The translations under genes were made by a program, and so were the position numbers. DNA of 64,000 bases from the NCBI RefSeq assembly GCF_042647465.1, contig NZ_JBHRVN010000004.1. One strand, written 5' to 3'. Positions 1-9,390 of the stretch are shown piece after piece (position 1 is the first letter of the stretch; the number at the start of each line of letters is the position of its first letter). The stretch is from Wagnerdoeblera intermedia. Its GTDB lineage: Bacteria; Pseudomonadota; Alphaproteobacteria; Rhodobacterales; Rhodobacteraceae. A model generated the notes under the pieces. The model ran no database searches, was not told the DNA's origin, and saw only the letters and a list, made by a program, of their open reading frames with translations.

Positions 1-97
1 AGAAGCCGTTAACTGCCCTGCCCCCACCCTAAGGCGGGTTGCCAGCATTCAGGGCCGGTGCCAGCATCTCAGGGGTTTGGGTGAGGAGGTTTTCGTG

Positions 98-3000
98 ATG
101 CGCAGTTTGCTTGTGCCGGTGATCGCAATGCTGTCGGGCTTTTCGGGTGTGGCCCTTGCGCAGGACCTTCTGCCTGAGCGCCGCTCGGTGATCGCTGAAG
201 GGATGGATCTGCCGGGCGGAGATTTGCGCAGCCTCCTCAGCACCACGCTCGAGAGTTGTGAGCAGGCCTGCCTCGCCGACAGCGCCTGCACCGCCTTCAC
301 CTTTAACGCGCGCAACGGCTCGTGTTTTCCGAAATCGGGGGCCGGGGCACCCGTGGCCTATGACCGCGCCTTCTCCGGTCTGGTGCAGGAACTGCCTGCG
401 GGAGCGCAGCAAAGCGCACGCGACCGCGCTGCGGCGCTGCCTTTTCTGCGGCGCGGGTTGTGGGAGGGGGCAAAGACCCAGGCCCGCACTCTCAGCCGCA
501 GCCATGTGGCAGGCGGCTTCAGCGCCGATGCCCTGCGTGAAGCCGCGCGCGAGGCAGAGACCTCCGGCGATCTGCCTCGCGCCCTCGCCATGCGGGGGGC
601 TGCGGTCACCGTCAGTGACACCGCAGGCGACTGGGCGGATTATGCGCGCCTCAGCCTGTCGCAATCGGGCCCGCAGGACGGTGCCCGCGCCCGCACGGTG
701 GCGCTGAATGCCGCACTCAACGCCTGGCTGCGCGCCCCGGACACCCCCGCCACGCAGCATAATCTTCTGAGCCTGCTGTCCCAGGCGCTGGAGCAGAACG
801 GCATGGGCCGCGAGGCGCTGAAAGCGCTGCGCTATGCCCAAAGCCTCAGCCCGCGGGACGACACGGCGACCGCGATTGACCGCCTGGCCGGGCTTTACGG
901 CATGCGGATTGAGAGCCACCGCATCGAATCCGATCTCGCCTCCCCCCGCCTTTGCGCTGAATTCACCGAAGAGCTGGTCGCGGCAGGCGTCGATTACACC
1001 CCTTACGTTCAGCTTCCCCAGCCCGGCATGACGGTCGAGCCCGGCGGCTGGCGCGAACTTTGCGTGGCAGGCCTGAAACACGGTGAACGCGCCTCTGTGA
1101 CCTTCCGCGAGGGGCTTCCGGCAGCGGATGGTCAGGTGCTGGCGAAATCGGTCACGCTGACCGGCTATGTCCGGGATCGCAGCCCGATGGTGAATTTTCC
1201 GGGGCGCGGCTATGTGCTGCCGCGCGGCGGGCAGACCATGCTGCCGGTCAGCACCGTCAATGCCACCATGCTTGAGCTTGAGCTTTACAGCCTTGCCGAT
1301 CGCAACCTGATCCGCTCGCAGCAGCAGGGTTGGTTTGGCGAGCGCCTTGACGACTGGGACCGCGAGCGCTTCGCCCGCGACGCCGGGGAAAAAATCTGGT
1401 CGGGCAGCGCCACGGTGGGTCAGGAGACCAACCGCGATGTGCTGACCCGCCTGCCGCTGGCAGAAGCGCTGAAAGACCGCCCCGCCGGGATTTATGCGCT
1501 GCGCGCCCGGGTGCCGGGAGCTGAGGATGAATATGAAAATCCCTCGGCCTGGCAATGGTTTGTGGTGACCGATCTGGGCGTTGCCAGCTGGTCGGGCGCG
1601 GATGGCGTGACCGTTGCGGTGCGCTCTCTCTCGGATGCGAAGCCGAAAGCGGGCGTGAAAGTCGATCTGCTCACCCGCTCCAACCGCGTGGCGGGCACGG
1701 CGACGACCGATGCTGAGGGTGTGGCGCGCTTTGACGCCGCGTTGACCTCGGGTACGGGGGCGGCGGAGCCTGCGATGCTGCTGGTCAGTGAGGGAGAGAG
1801 CGATTTCGCCTTCCTGTCGCTCTCAGAGCCTGAATTTGACCTGACCGACCGCGGCGTTGCCGGGCGCGAAGCGGCCCCGCCGATTGATATTTTCGTCTCA
1901 ACCGACCGTGGCGCTTACCGCGCCGGTGAGACGGTTCACGCCACGATCCTCGCCCGCAACGGCGATGCCCGGGCGATCGCCGGTCTGCCGCTGACCGCCC
2001 GCCTGCGCCGCCCCGACGGGGTTGAGCATTCGCGCCAGCGGATTTCCGATCAGGCCGGGGGATTCACCCTGGCGGCCCCCCTCGGGGCCAATCCGCCGCG
2101 CGGCTCCTGGCGGCTGGATATTCTGGCCGATACCGGCGCAGCCCCGCTGGCCAGCCAAAGCTTCCTCGTTGAAGATTTCCTGCCCGAACGCATTGATTTC
2201 ACCCTGACCGCAGCGGAAGGCGCGGTGGATGCCTCCGCGCTCTTTCCGGTGGAGATTGAGGCCCGCTATCTCTTCGGCGCCCCCGGAGCCGATCTGAGCG
2301 GGGAGGCAGAGGTGCTGTTGCGCAACACTGACCGGCTGGAGGCCTTCCCCGACTTTCGCTTTGGCATGGCGCGGGAGGCCCTGGCCTCGGAACTCTTCCA
2401 GATTTCCGCCCCGCCGGTCACCGACGCCGCGGGCAAGGCCCTGCTGGAGGTCGCCCTTGAGACCGAGCGCTTCCGCGCCCGTCCGACGGAACTGGAACTG
2501 CGCGTCCGCCTCTCCGAAGGCTCGGGCCGACCCGTAGAGCGGCGTCTGAACCGCAGCCTGCGCCCTGAAAGCGCGCTGATCGGCATCCGCCCCCAGGCTG
2601 AAGATGTGCTGCCCGAAAATGCCAGCGCGGGCTTTGATCTGATCGCCACTGAGGGCGAGGTGGCAGCCTCCTGGCGTCTCGAGCGGCTGGAGACGCGGTA
2701 TCAATGGTATCGCGCAGGCGGCGACTGGTCCTGGGAGCCGGTGACCAGCCGCACCCGCGTGGCGGAAGGCGATCTGACCCTGACCTCAGTGCCGCAGCCC
2801 GTCACCGCGCCCACCAACTGGGGCGAATATGAGCTGACGGTGCAGGCGAAAGACGGCTCCACCGCCTCCTCCTACCGCTTCAGCGCGGGCTGGTATGTGC
2901 CCGCCGATACCGCGCGCACGCCGGACCTGCTGGAACTGTCGCTCGATAAGCCCGCCTACCGCCCCGGCGAGACCGCGAAGCTGCGGATCGTGCCGCGTGC

Positions 3001-5518
3001 GGGGGGAGTGGCGGTCATCAGCGTGATGACGAACCGGCTTGTCGCGCTGACCTCGGTTGATGTCAGCGAAGGTGAAAATCTGATTGATCTGCCGGTCACC
3101 GATGACTGGGGGGCGGGGGTCTATGTCAGCGCTTCGGTGATCCGTCCGGCGGATGTGCAGGCGGGCCGCACCCCCTCTCGCGCGATGGGGATTGCCCATG
3201 CGGCGGTGGATCCGGGTGATCGCAAACTCAGCGTCTCGCTTGATCTGCCCGCAGAAGCAAAGCCGCGCGGCCCCCTGGATGTGGCCGTGAAGGTCGGGGG
3301 CGTCAAAGCCGGGGAGACGGCTTACGTGACCCTGGCTGCCGTGGATGTCGGCATCCTGAATCTCACCGCATTCAAAGCGCCGGAACCTTCGGCGCATTAC
3401 TTTGGCCAGCGCCGCCTGGGCGTGGGCCTGCGCGATCTTTACGGGCGGCTTATTGACGGGCTGAACGGCACGGAAGGTCAGGTCCGCTCCGGCGGTGACA
3501 GCGCCGCACCGCGCCTGCAGGCCAAGCCCCCGACGGAAGAACTGGTCGCCTATTTTGAAGGTCCGGTTGAGGTGGGGGCCGATGGCACGGCGAAGGTCTC
3601 GTTCAACCTTCCGGCCTTTAACGGCACGGTGAAGGTCATGGCCATCGCCTGGTCCGCCTCGGGTCTCGGAGAGGCCAATGGCGAGGTGCTGGTGCGCGAT
3701 CCGGTGGTGGTCAGCGCCAGCCTACCGCGCTTTTTGCAGCCAGGCGATGAAAGCCGCCTGCGGGTTGATGTGATCCACGCCATGGGGCCGACGGGCCGTG
3801 TCAGCCTTGACGCCAGCGCCGATGGCCTGGTCTTAGGCCAGGGCCCCTCGGGGCTTGATCTGACGGAAGGTGCGCGGGTGACCGCCAGCATTCCTCTGAA
3901 GGCCGAAGCCGAAGGCACCGGCCAGATCGACCTGCGCCTGACCACGCCGGACGGGCAAAGCCTGTCGCGGCCCCTGCAGGTCGCGGTGGTCTCCAATGAT
4001 CCGGTGGGGCAGTTGCTGACCCGCCTGGAACTGGCACCGGGTGAAACCGCAACGCTGGATGAGGCGCTGTTTGCGGGCTTCCGCCCCGGCACGACCCATG
4101 GGCTGATCTCTTCGGGGACGCTGGCGCGCTTTGATGCGCCCGGTCTGCTCAACGCGCTCGACAGCTACCCCTGGGGCTGCACCGAGCAGTTGACCTCGCG
4201 CCTGCTGCCGCTGCTTTACTTCTCGCAGATGGCGGACGCCATCGGGCTTGAGGGCGGGGCAACGGCGAAAGAGCGGATCGGCCAGACCCTTCCGGCGATC
4301 CTGCAAAATCAGACCAGCGAAGGCGGTTTCGGCCTTTGGTCTGCGGGCGGCGAGAGCAACTTCTGGCTTGATGCCTATGTGACCGATCTGCTGTCGCGCG
4401 CCCGTGGCCTTGGCCATGAGGTGCCCGATGTCGCCTTCCGCAGCGCCCTCGACAATCTGCGCAACCGGGTGAACTACGCGGGCGACTTTGAGAAGGGCGG
4501 AGAGGCGCTGGCCTATGCGCTGATGGTTCTTGCCCGCGAAGGTGCAGCCGCCATCGGCGATCTGCGCTATTACGCCGATGTCAAAGCCCAGGCCTTCGCG
4601 ACACCGCTGGCGCTCGCGCAACTGGCGGCGGCGCTCTCGCTTTATGGCGATCAGCCGCGGGCCGATGCGCTCTTCTCGCAGGCCGCCCGCCGCGCCCTCA
4701 CCCCGCAGTCGGGAGAGGGCGAGCAGATCTGGCGTGCCGATTTTGGCAGCGCCCTGCGTGATGCGGCCGGTGTTCTGGCTCTGGCGCTGGAGCGTGGCAG
4801 CACGGCGGTGGACACGGAGGCTCTGGCCCAGCGCCTCACGGCACGCGCGGGTGAAAGGGCGCTCTCAACCCAGGAGCAGGCCTTCATTCTGATGGCCGCA
4901 GGCGGCATCGCCGATATCGGCGGCGCCTCCGGGCTGTCGGTCAATGACACCCCGGTTCAGGGTCAGCTTCTGCGCCGCTTTGATCCGGCCGAGGGGGTGC
5001 TGCAGGTGAAAAACACCAGCGACCGCGCCACCGTTCTGACCATCGCCGCCTTTGGCCAGCTGAGCGGAGAGAGCCGCTATGACGGCAATGGCTATGCCAT
5101 CACCCGGCGCTACTACGACCTCGATGGCAAAGAGGTGCAGCCCGACAGCGTGAAATCCGGCACCCGTCTTGTCACGGTGCTGGAGGTGACCCCCACGGGT
5201 CGCGGAGAGGCCCGTCTGATGGTCACCGACCCGCTGCCCGCAGGCTTTGAGATCGACAACCCCAATCTCATGCGGGCAGGTCAGATCGCGGCTCTCGACT
5301 GGCTGAAGACCGAGACCGATATCACTCATTCGGAATTCCGCGAGGATCGCTTCATGGCCGCGCTCGACCGGCGGGACAACAGCGCCTTCCGGCTGGCCTA
5401 TATCGTCCGCGCGGTCAGCCCCGGCAGCTTCCATCACGCCCCCGCCACGGTAGAGGATATGTACCGCCCCACCTTCCGCGCCCGCACCGACAGCGGACGG
5501 GTGACCGTGACGGAATGA
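98..5518 (+). CDS. Alpha-2-macroglobulin family protein with N-terminal PAN/Apple-like segment
   Basis: Periplasmic or membrane-anchored protease trap of the bacterial alpha-2-macroglobulin (YfhM/ECAM) family, about 1806 aa. The first ~22 residues are a signal peptide ending in ALAQ. Residues ~25-95 hold a cysteine-bearing PAN/Apple-like segment (CEQAC, ACTAF, SCFPK). MG-type beta domains follow, and the thioester motif CTEQ sits at residues ~1361-1364 in a YPWGCTEQ context, so the bond that covalently captures proteases should form. The ATG at 98 is chosen because an AGGAGG lies 8 nt upstream; an in-frame TTG at 77 has none. The stop overlaps the start of pbpC, the classic a2m-pbpC pairing thought to protect peptidoglycan repair from invading proteases. 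Family assignment is firm; the PAN call rests on cysteine pattern. Confidence 0.93.
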   Translation: MRSLLVPVIAMLSGFSGVALAQDLLPERRSVIAEGMDLPGGDLRSLLSTTLESCEQACLADSACTAFTFNARNGSCFPKSGAGAPVAYDRAFSGLVQELPAGAQQSARDRAAALPFLRRGLWEGAKTQARTLSRSHVAGGFSADALREAAREAETSGDLPRALAMRGAAVTVSDTAGDWADYARLSLSQSGPQDGARARTVALNAALNAWLRAPDTPATQHNLLSLLSQALEQNGMGREALKALRYAQSLSPRDDTATAIDRLAGLYGMRIESHRIESDLASPRLCAEFTEELVAAGVDYTPYVQLPQPGMTVEPGGWRELCVAGLKHGERASVTFREGLPAADGQVLAKSVTLTGYVRDRSPMVNFPGRGYVLPRGGQTMLPVSTVNATMLELELYSLADRNLIRSQQQGWFGERLDDWDRERFARDAGEKIWSGSATVGQETNRDVLTRLPLAEALKDRPAGIYALRARVPGAEDEYENPSAWQWFVVTDLGVASWSGADGVTVAVRSLSDAKPKAGVKVDLLTRSNRVAGTATTDAEGVARFDAALTSGTGAAEPAMLLVSEGESDFAFLSLSEPEFDLTDRGVAGREAAPPIDIFVSTDRGAYRAGETVHATILARNGDARAIAGLPLTARLRRPDGVEHSRQRISDQAGGFTLAAPLGANPPRGSWRLDILADTGAAPLASQSFLVEDFLPERIDFTLTAAEGAVDASALFPVEIEARYLFGAPGADLSGEAEVLLRNTDRLEAFPDFRFGMAREALASELFQISAPPVTDAAGKALLEVALETERFRARPTELELRVRLSEGSGRPVERRLNRSLRPESALIGIRPQAEDVLPENASAGFDLIATEGEVAASWRLERLETRYQWYRAGGDWSWEPVTSRTRVAEGDLTLTSVPQPVTAPTNWGEYELTVQAKDGSTASSYRFSAGWYVPADTARTPDLLELSLDKPAYRPGETAKLRIVPRAGGVAVISVMTNRLVALTSVDVSEGENLIDLPVTDDWGAGVYVSASVIRPADVQAGRTPSRAMGIAHAAVDPGDRKLSVSLDLPAEAKPRGPLDVAVKVGGVKAGETAYVTLAAVDVGILNLTAFKAPEPSAHYFGQRRLGVGLRDLYGRLIDGLNGTEGQVRSGGDSAAPRLQAKPPTEELVAYFEGPVEVGADGTAKVSFNLPAFNGTVKVMAIAWSASGLGEANGEVLVRDPVVVSASLPRFLQPGDESRLRVDVIHAMGPTGRVSLDASADGLVLGQGPSGLDLTEGARVTASIPLKAEAEGTGQIDLRLTTPDGQSLSRPLQVAVVSNDPVGQLLTRLELAPGETATLDEALFAGFRPGTTHGLISSGTLARFDAPGLLNALDSYPWGCTEQLTSRLLPLLYFSQMADAIGLEGGATAKERIGQTLPAILQNQTSEGGFGLWSAGGESNFWLDAYVTDLLSRARGLGHEVPDVAFRSALDNLRNRVNYAGDFEKGGEALAYALMVLAREGAAAIGDLRYYADVKAQAFATPLALAQLAAALSLYGDQPRADALFSQAARRALTPQSGEGEQIWRADFGSALRDAAGVLALALERGSTAVDTEALAQRLTARAGERALSTQEQAFILMAAGGIADIGGASGLSVNDTPVQGQLLRRFDPAEGVLQVKNTSDRATVLTIAAFGQLSGESRYDGNGYAITRRYYDLDGKEVQPDSVKSGTRLVTVLEVTPTGRGEARLMVTDPLPAGFEIDNPNLMRAGQIAALDWLKTETDITHSEFREDRFMAALDRRDNSAFRLAYIVRAVSPGSFHHAPATVEDMYRPTFRARTDSGRVTVTE

Positions 5519-7554
5519 AAGCGCGGCTTGTCTTTGCGCTGGCCGCAGCGCTCTGGGTCGCGGGAAGCGCCCGCGACCGCTTTGACGCCTGGGTTGCGGC
5601 CACGGATCTGCCCTCGCTGAGCCTTGCGACCGGGGCAGAGGTGGTGGCCCGCGATGGCCGGCTGCTGCGCGCCTGGACGGTGGCGGATGGTCGCTGGCGG
5701 CTGGCGGCGCAGCTGCAGACCACAGACCCTTTATGGCGCGCCATGCTGCTCGCCTATGAGGACCGCCGCTTTTACAGCCACGCGGGCGTCGATCTGCGGG
5801 CGCTGGCACGAGCCGCGCTGCAATCACTCCTGGCCGGACGGGTGGTCTCGGGCGGCTCGACCCTGACCATGCAGGTGGCCCGCCTTCTGGAGGAGAGCGG
5901 CACCGGAGCCTGGCACGGCAAACTGCGGCAGATGCGGCTGGCGCTCGCGCTGGAACGGCAGTTGTCGAAAGACGAAATCCTTGGCCTTTACCTGCATCTT
6001 GCCCCCTATGGCGGCAATCTTGAGGGGCTTCGCGCCGCCAGCCTCTCCTGGTTCGGGCGTGAGCCCTCGCGTCTCACGCCGGCCCAGGCGGCCCTTCTGG
6101 TCGCCCTGCCCCAAGCCCCCGAAGCCCGCCGCCCCGACCGCCACCCCGCTCGGGCCAAAACGGGCCGCGACCGGGTGCTGGCCCGCGCCGAAGCCGCCGG
6201 GTTACTGTCGCATGAGGAGGCTCTCGCCGCGCGGTCTGAGGCGCTGCCCCAGGCCCGCCGCGCTTTTCCGCAGCTTGCCCCGCATCTGACCGAGCGGCTG
6301 CGCCGCGAAACCCCCGGTGACCTTCGGATTGAGACGACACTGGATGCCACCCTGCAGACCCGGCTTGAAGCCCTGGCGCGAGAGGCTCTGCGCGGCGCGG
6401 GAGCGCGGGTGCAGATCGCGCTTCTGCTGGCCGATCATCAAAGCGGTGAGATCCTCGCCTCGGTGGGATCGGCTGCCTATGACAATGACAGCCGTCAGGG
6501 CTTTGTGGATATGACACGGGCGCTGCGCTCTCCGGGGTCAACGCTGAAGCCGCTGGTCTATGCCATGGCTTTTGATGAGGGCCTCGCCCACCCCGAGACG
6601 CTGATGGAGGATCGCCCCGTCAGCTTCGGGGCCTATGCGCCGCAGAATTTCGACCGCCGCTTTCGCGGCACCATCCGCGCGGCAGAGGCTTTGCGCGAGT
6701 CGCTGAACATCCCTGTGGTGACGCTGACCGAAGCCCTGGGACCGGAGCGTTTGTTGCAGGCCATGCGCCGCGCGGGCATGCGCCCGGTGATCCCCGGCCG
6801 CGCCACGCCCGGGCTTGCCATCGCGCTGGGCGGCATTGGCGTCACGCTGGAGGATCTGACCACGCTTTACGCAGCCCTCGCCCGGGGCGGCACGGTTCTG
6901 CCTCTCTCGACCCGACCGGGGGAGAGGCCGCAGGCGACGCGGCTTTTGTCTGAAGCGGCTGCCTGGCAGACCGGGCAGATCCTCGCGGGCATCACGCCGC
7001 CCGATGGCAGCCCCGATGGCCGCATCGCCTGGAAGACCGGCACCAGCTACGGCCACCGCGACGCCCTGGCGCTGGGATGGGACGGACGCTACGTGGCCGG
7101 GGTCTGGATGGGCCGCGCTGACGGCACGCCGGTGCCGGGGGCCTTTGGCGCAGGTCTGGCGGCGCCAGTGCTCTTTCAGATGCTTGCGCGCGCCACGCCG
7201 CAGCCGGTGCCGCTGCCCCCGCCGCCGCCCGCAACCTTGATGGTGGAAAATGCCCGCCTGCCGCAGCCTTTGCAGCGCTTTCGCCCGCGCGGTGCGATCC
7301 TGGCCCCGGGGGTCGCCCCTGAGATCAGCTTCCCCCCCGATGGCGCCGAAGTGGCGCTTGAAGGGGCCCCCCTGCTGGCACGGGTGCGCGGGGGAACGGC
7401 GCCCTATACCTGGCTTGCCAATGGCGCACCCTTGGAAATCGCCACCCGCAGCCCCGAGGTGCAACTGGCGCTGGCAAACCACGGCCCGCTTCTGCTGTCA
7501 GTCGTCGACGCCAATGGCCGGGCGGCGCGGGTGCAGCTGACCCTCTCTCCCTGA
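5515..7554 (+). CDS. pbpC: Penicillin-binding protein 1C
   Basis: Bifunctional class A PBP, 679 aa, that polymerises glycan strands and may cross-link them at the inner membrane. An N-terminal hydrophobic segment (~5-18) is followed by a GT51 transglycosylase domain with catalytic Glu82 in the motif YEDRRFYSHAG. The transpeptidase domain has SxxK at Ser342-Lys345 (SPGSTLK) and KTGT at ~507. A C-terminal BiPBP_C domain (~590-679) marks the PBP1C subtype. Its ATG overlaps the stop of the alpha-2-macroglobulin gene (ATGA), indicating translational coupling. All catalytic motifs are intact. Confidence 0.95.
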   Translation: MKARLVFALAAALWVAGSARDRFDAWVAATDLPSLSLATGAEVVARDGRLLRAWTVADGRWRLAAQLQTTDPLWRAMLLAYEDRRFYSHAGVDLRALARAALQSLLAGRVVSGGSTLTMQVARLLEESGTGAWHGKLRQMRLALALERQLSKDEILGLYLHLAPYGGNLEGLRAASLSWFGREPSRLTPAQAALLVALPQAPEARRPDRHPARAKTGRDRVLARAEAAGLLSHEEALAARSEALPQARRAFPQLAPHLTERLRRETPGDLRIETTLDATLQTRLEALAREALRGAGARVQIALLLADHQSGEILASVGSAAYDNDSRQGFVDMTRALRSPGSTLKPLVYAMAFDEGLAHPETLMEDRPVSFGAYAPQNFDRRFRGTIRAAEALRESLNIPVVTLTEALGPERLLQAMRRAGMRPVIPGRATPGLAIALGGIGVTLEDLTTLYAALARGGTVLPLSTRPGERPQATRLLSEAAAWQTGQILAGITPPDGSPDGRIAWKTGTSYGHRDALALGWDGRYVAGVWMGRADGTPVPGAFGAGLAAPVLFQMLARATPQPVPLPPPPPATLMVENARLPQPLQRFRPRGAILAPGVAPEISFPPDGAEVALEGAPLLARVRGGTAPYTWLANGAPLEIATRSPEVQLALANHGPLLLSVVDANGRAARVQLTLSP

Positions 7555-7572
7555 CGGTGCAGGGCGCTTTCA

Positions 7573-7598
7573 CGAAAAACCCCCGCCAGGGGCGGGGG
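7573..7598 (-). terminator. Rho-independent terminator of trhO
   Basis: An 8-bp GC stem (CCCCCGCC/GGCGGGGG, 7580-7598) is followed on the minus strand by a T-run (TTTTT). It lies between the converging pbpC and trhO genes and stops minus-strand transcription. Confidence 0.8.
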
Positions 7599-7604
7599 AT
7601 CGGA

Positions 7605-8579
7605 TCACTCTGCTTTGCTCTCAGCCTGGGCCTTGCGCCGGGCGCGTTTGGCTTCGGCCTGGCGGGCCTGAGCGTTGTCATCGCCCATGTGTCTCACCCC
7701 CCGCGCTTCTGCGAGGCGGATCTGGTGCATCCGCTCGCGGAAGCCCGCGCGACGGGCCTCATCAAATTCACCGATGCAGGCGGCGCAGGAGACACCTTCC
7801 TCATAATCGGGATGCTGACGCCCCTCTGGCGAGACCGGGCGGCGGCAGGCGTGGCACATGCAGTAGTCGCCCTCAACCAGCCCGTGGCCGACCGAGACGC
7901 GCTGGTCAAAGACAAAGCATTCGCCCTGCCATTTGCTCTCGGTCTCCGGCACCTCTTCGAGGTATTTCAGAATGCCGCCCTTCAGGTGGTAAACCTCTTC
8001 CACGCCCTGCGAGATCAGGTAATTGGTCGATTTCTCGCAGCGGATGCCGCCGGTGCAGAACATCGCCACGCGCTTGTTGTGAAACCGCTCAGCGTTCTCG
8101 GCCCACCAGGCGGGGAATTCACCGAAAGACTTCGTCAGCGGGTCCACAGCGCCTTCAAAGGTGCCGATCGCCACCTCGTAGTCATTGCGGGTGTCGATCA
8201 CCACCACATCGGGGGCCGAGATCAGCGCGTTCCAGTCCTTCGCCTCAACGTAATGGCCGACCTTTGCCCGCGGATCGACATCGGGCTGGCCCATGGTGAC
8301 GATCTCGCGCTTCAGACGCACCTTCATCTTGCCGAAGGGCATCTCCGAGGCGGTGCTTTCCTTCCACTCCAGATCGGCGCAACCCGGCAGGGCGCGGATA
8401 TGGGCGATCATGGCGTCGATCCCGGCGCGGGATCCGGCGATGGTGCCGTTGATCCCCTCCTGCGCCAGCAGCAGAGAGCCCCGCACGCCATGGGCGCGGG
8501 CCAGATCCAGAAGCGGCCCCTGCAAAGCAGCGGGGTCGGCGAAGCGGGTGAAGTGATAGAGCGCGGCGACGATATACAT
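7605..8579 (-). CDS. trhO: tRNA uridine(34) hydroxylase (rhodanese family)
   Basis: Oxygen-dependent hydroxylase forming 5-hydroxyuridine at the wobble position of tRNAs (TrhO/YceA family), cytosolic. About 324 aa from the chosen start MYIVAALYHF; an in-frame extension to 8672 lacks family resemblance. The N-terminal acylphosphatase-like part contains LLAQEGINGTIAG; the rhodanese domain has the active loop CTGGIRCEKS with Cys175. A C-terminal cysteine-rich tail (CMCHACRRP, CAAC) is usual in this family. The gene is transcribed away from pncA and ends at a bidirectional-looking hairpin. Confidence 0.93.
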   Translation of the reverse strand: MYIVAALYHFTRFADPAALQGPLLDLARAHGVRGSLLLAQEGINGTIAGSRAGIDAMIAHIRALPGCADLEWKESTASEMPFGKMKVRLKREIVTMGQPDVDPRAKVGHYVEAKDWNALISAPDVVVIDTRNDYEVAIGTFEGAVDPLTKSFGEFPAWWAENAERFHNKRVAMFCTGGIRCEKSTNYLISQGVEEVYHLKGGILKYLEEVPETESKWQGECFVFDQRVSVGHGLVEGDYCMCHACRRPVSPEGRQHPDYEEGVSCAACIGEFDEARRAGFRERMHQIRLAEARGVRHMGDDNAQARQAEAKRARRKAQAESKAE

Positions 8580-8777
8580 GGCCCCCATTTGCGCCCCTGC
8601 CCGGCGCTTCGCAAGAGGGTGCGCGCCGCGTGACCGCACAGATTTTGCCGCAGAGCCCGGTGAAATGCGCAAAGATGCGGTAGAAATTCCGCTTTAACCG
8701 GGTTTCGCGGCGATTGACGCCAGGGCACGGGACGCATAGGCACGACATCAGAATGCGGCCAGCGGGAGGGGGTTGCG

Positions 8778-9386
8778 GTGAGAGACGCGACAGAAGCCCT
8801 GATTGTCATCGATCTGCAGAATGATTTCTGCCCGGGCGGCGCTTTGGCCGTGGCGGCAGGCGATCAGATCGTGGCGGGGATCAACGCCCTTGCGGCAGAG
8901 TTTCAGACCGTCGCACTGACCCAGGACTGGCATCCGCAGGACCATCTGAGCTTTGCGGCCAGCCACCCCGGTGCGCAGCCTTATTCTGAAGTGGCCATGC
9001 CTTATGGTCCGCAGACCCTCTGGCCGGTGCATTGCGTGCAGGGCACAGCGGGCGCAGAGTTTCACCCGGACCTCGACACGCGGCCCGCGCAGCTGATCAT
9101 CCGCAAGGGCTTTCGGCGCGGCATCGACAGCTATTCGGCTTTTTTTGAGAATGACCGCACCACCGGCACCGGGCTTGAGGGCTGGCTGCGGGCACGCGGG
9201 ATCACCGGACTGACGCTGGCGGGGCTGGCGACGGATTTCTGCGTGGCCTTCTCGGCTCTGGACGCCCGCGCTTTGGGCTTTGACGTCACCGTGCGGCTTG
9301 ATCTGAGCCGCGGGATTGATCTGGGCGGCTCACTGGCCTCCATGACGGAACGGATGCGCGCCGCGGGCGTGGTGCTGGAGGGCTGA
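8778..9386 (+). CDS. pncA: Nicotinamidase
   Basis: Hydrolyses nicotinamide to nicotinate for NAD salvage; isochorismatase-like fold, 202 aa. The catalytic triad is visible: Asp12 (VIDLQNDFCPGG), Lys110 (IIRKGF) and Cys155 (LATDFCVAF); metal-binding residues lie in QDWHPQDHLSF. The GTG start at 8778 is preceded by a G-rich Shine-Dalgarno (GGGAGGGGG). It ends 4 nt before pncB, so the two consecutive steps of the Preiss-Handler salvage route are co-transcribed. Confidence 0.95.
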   Translation: MRDATEALIVIDLQNDFCPGGALAVAAGDQIVAGINALAAEFQTVALTQDWHPQDHLSFAASHPGAQPYSEVAMPYGPQTLWPVHCVQGTAGAEFHPDLDTRPAQLIIRKGFRRGIDSYSAFFENDRTTGTGLEGWLRARGITGLTLAGLATDFCVAFSALDARALGFDVTVRLDLSRGIDLGGSLASMTERMRAAGVVLEG

Positions 9387-9390
9387 ACCG

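Noticed and set aside
29..1555. 508-aa open frame opposite the alpha-2-macroglobulin gene
   Set aside because: Arg/Ala/Gly/His-rich composition, no domains, wholly antisense to a well-supported gene; a product of GC-biased codon use.
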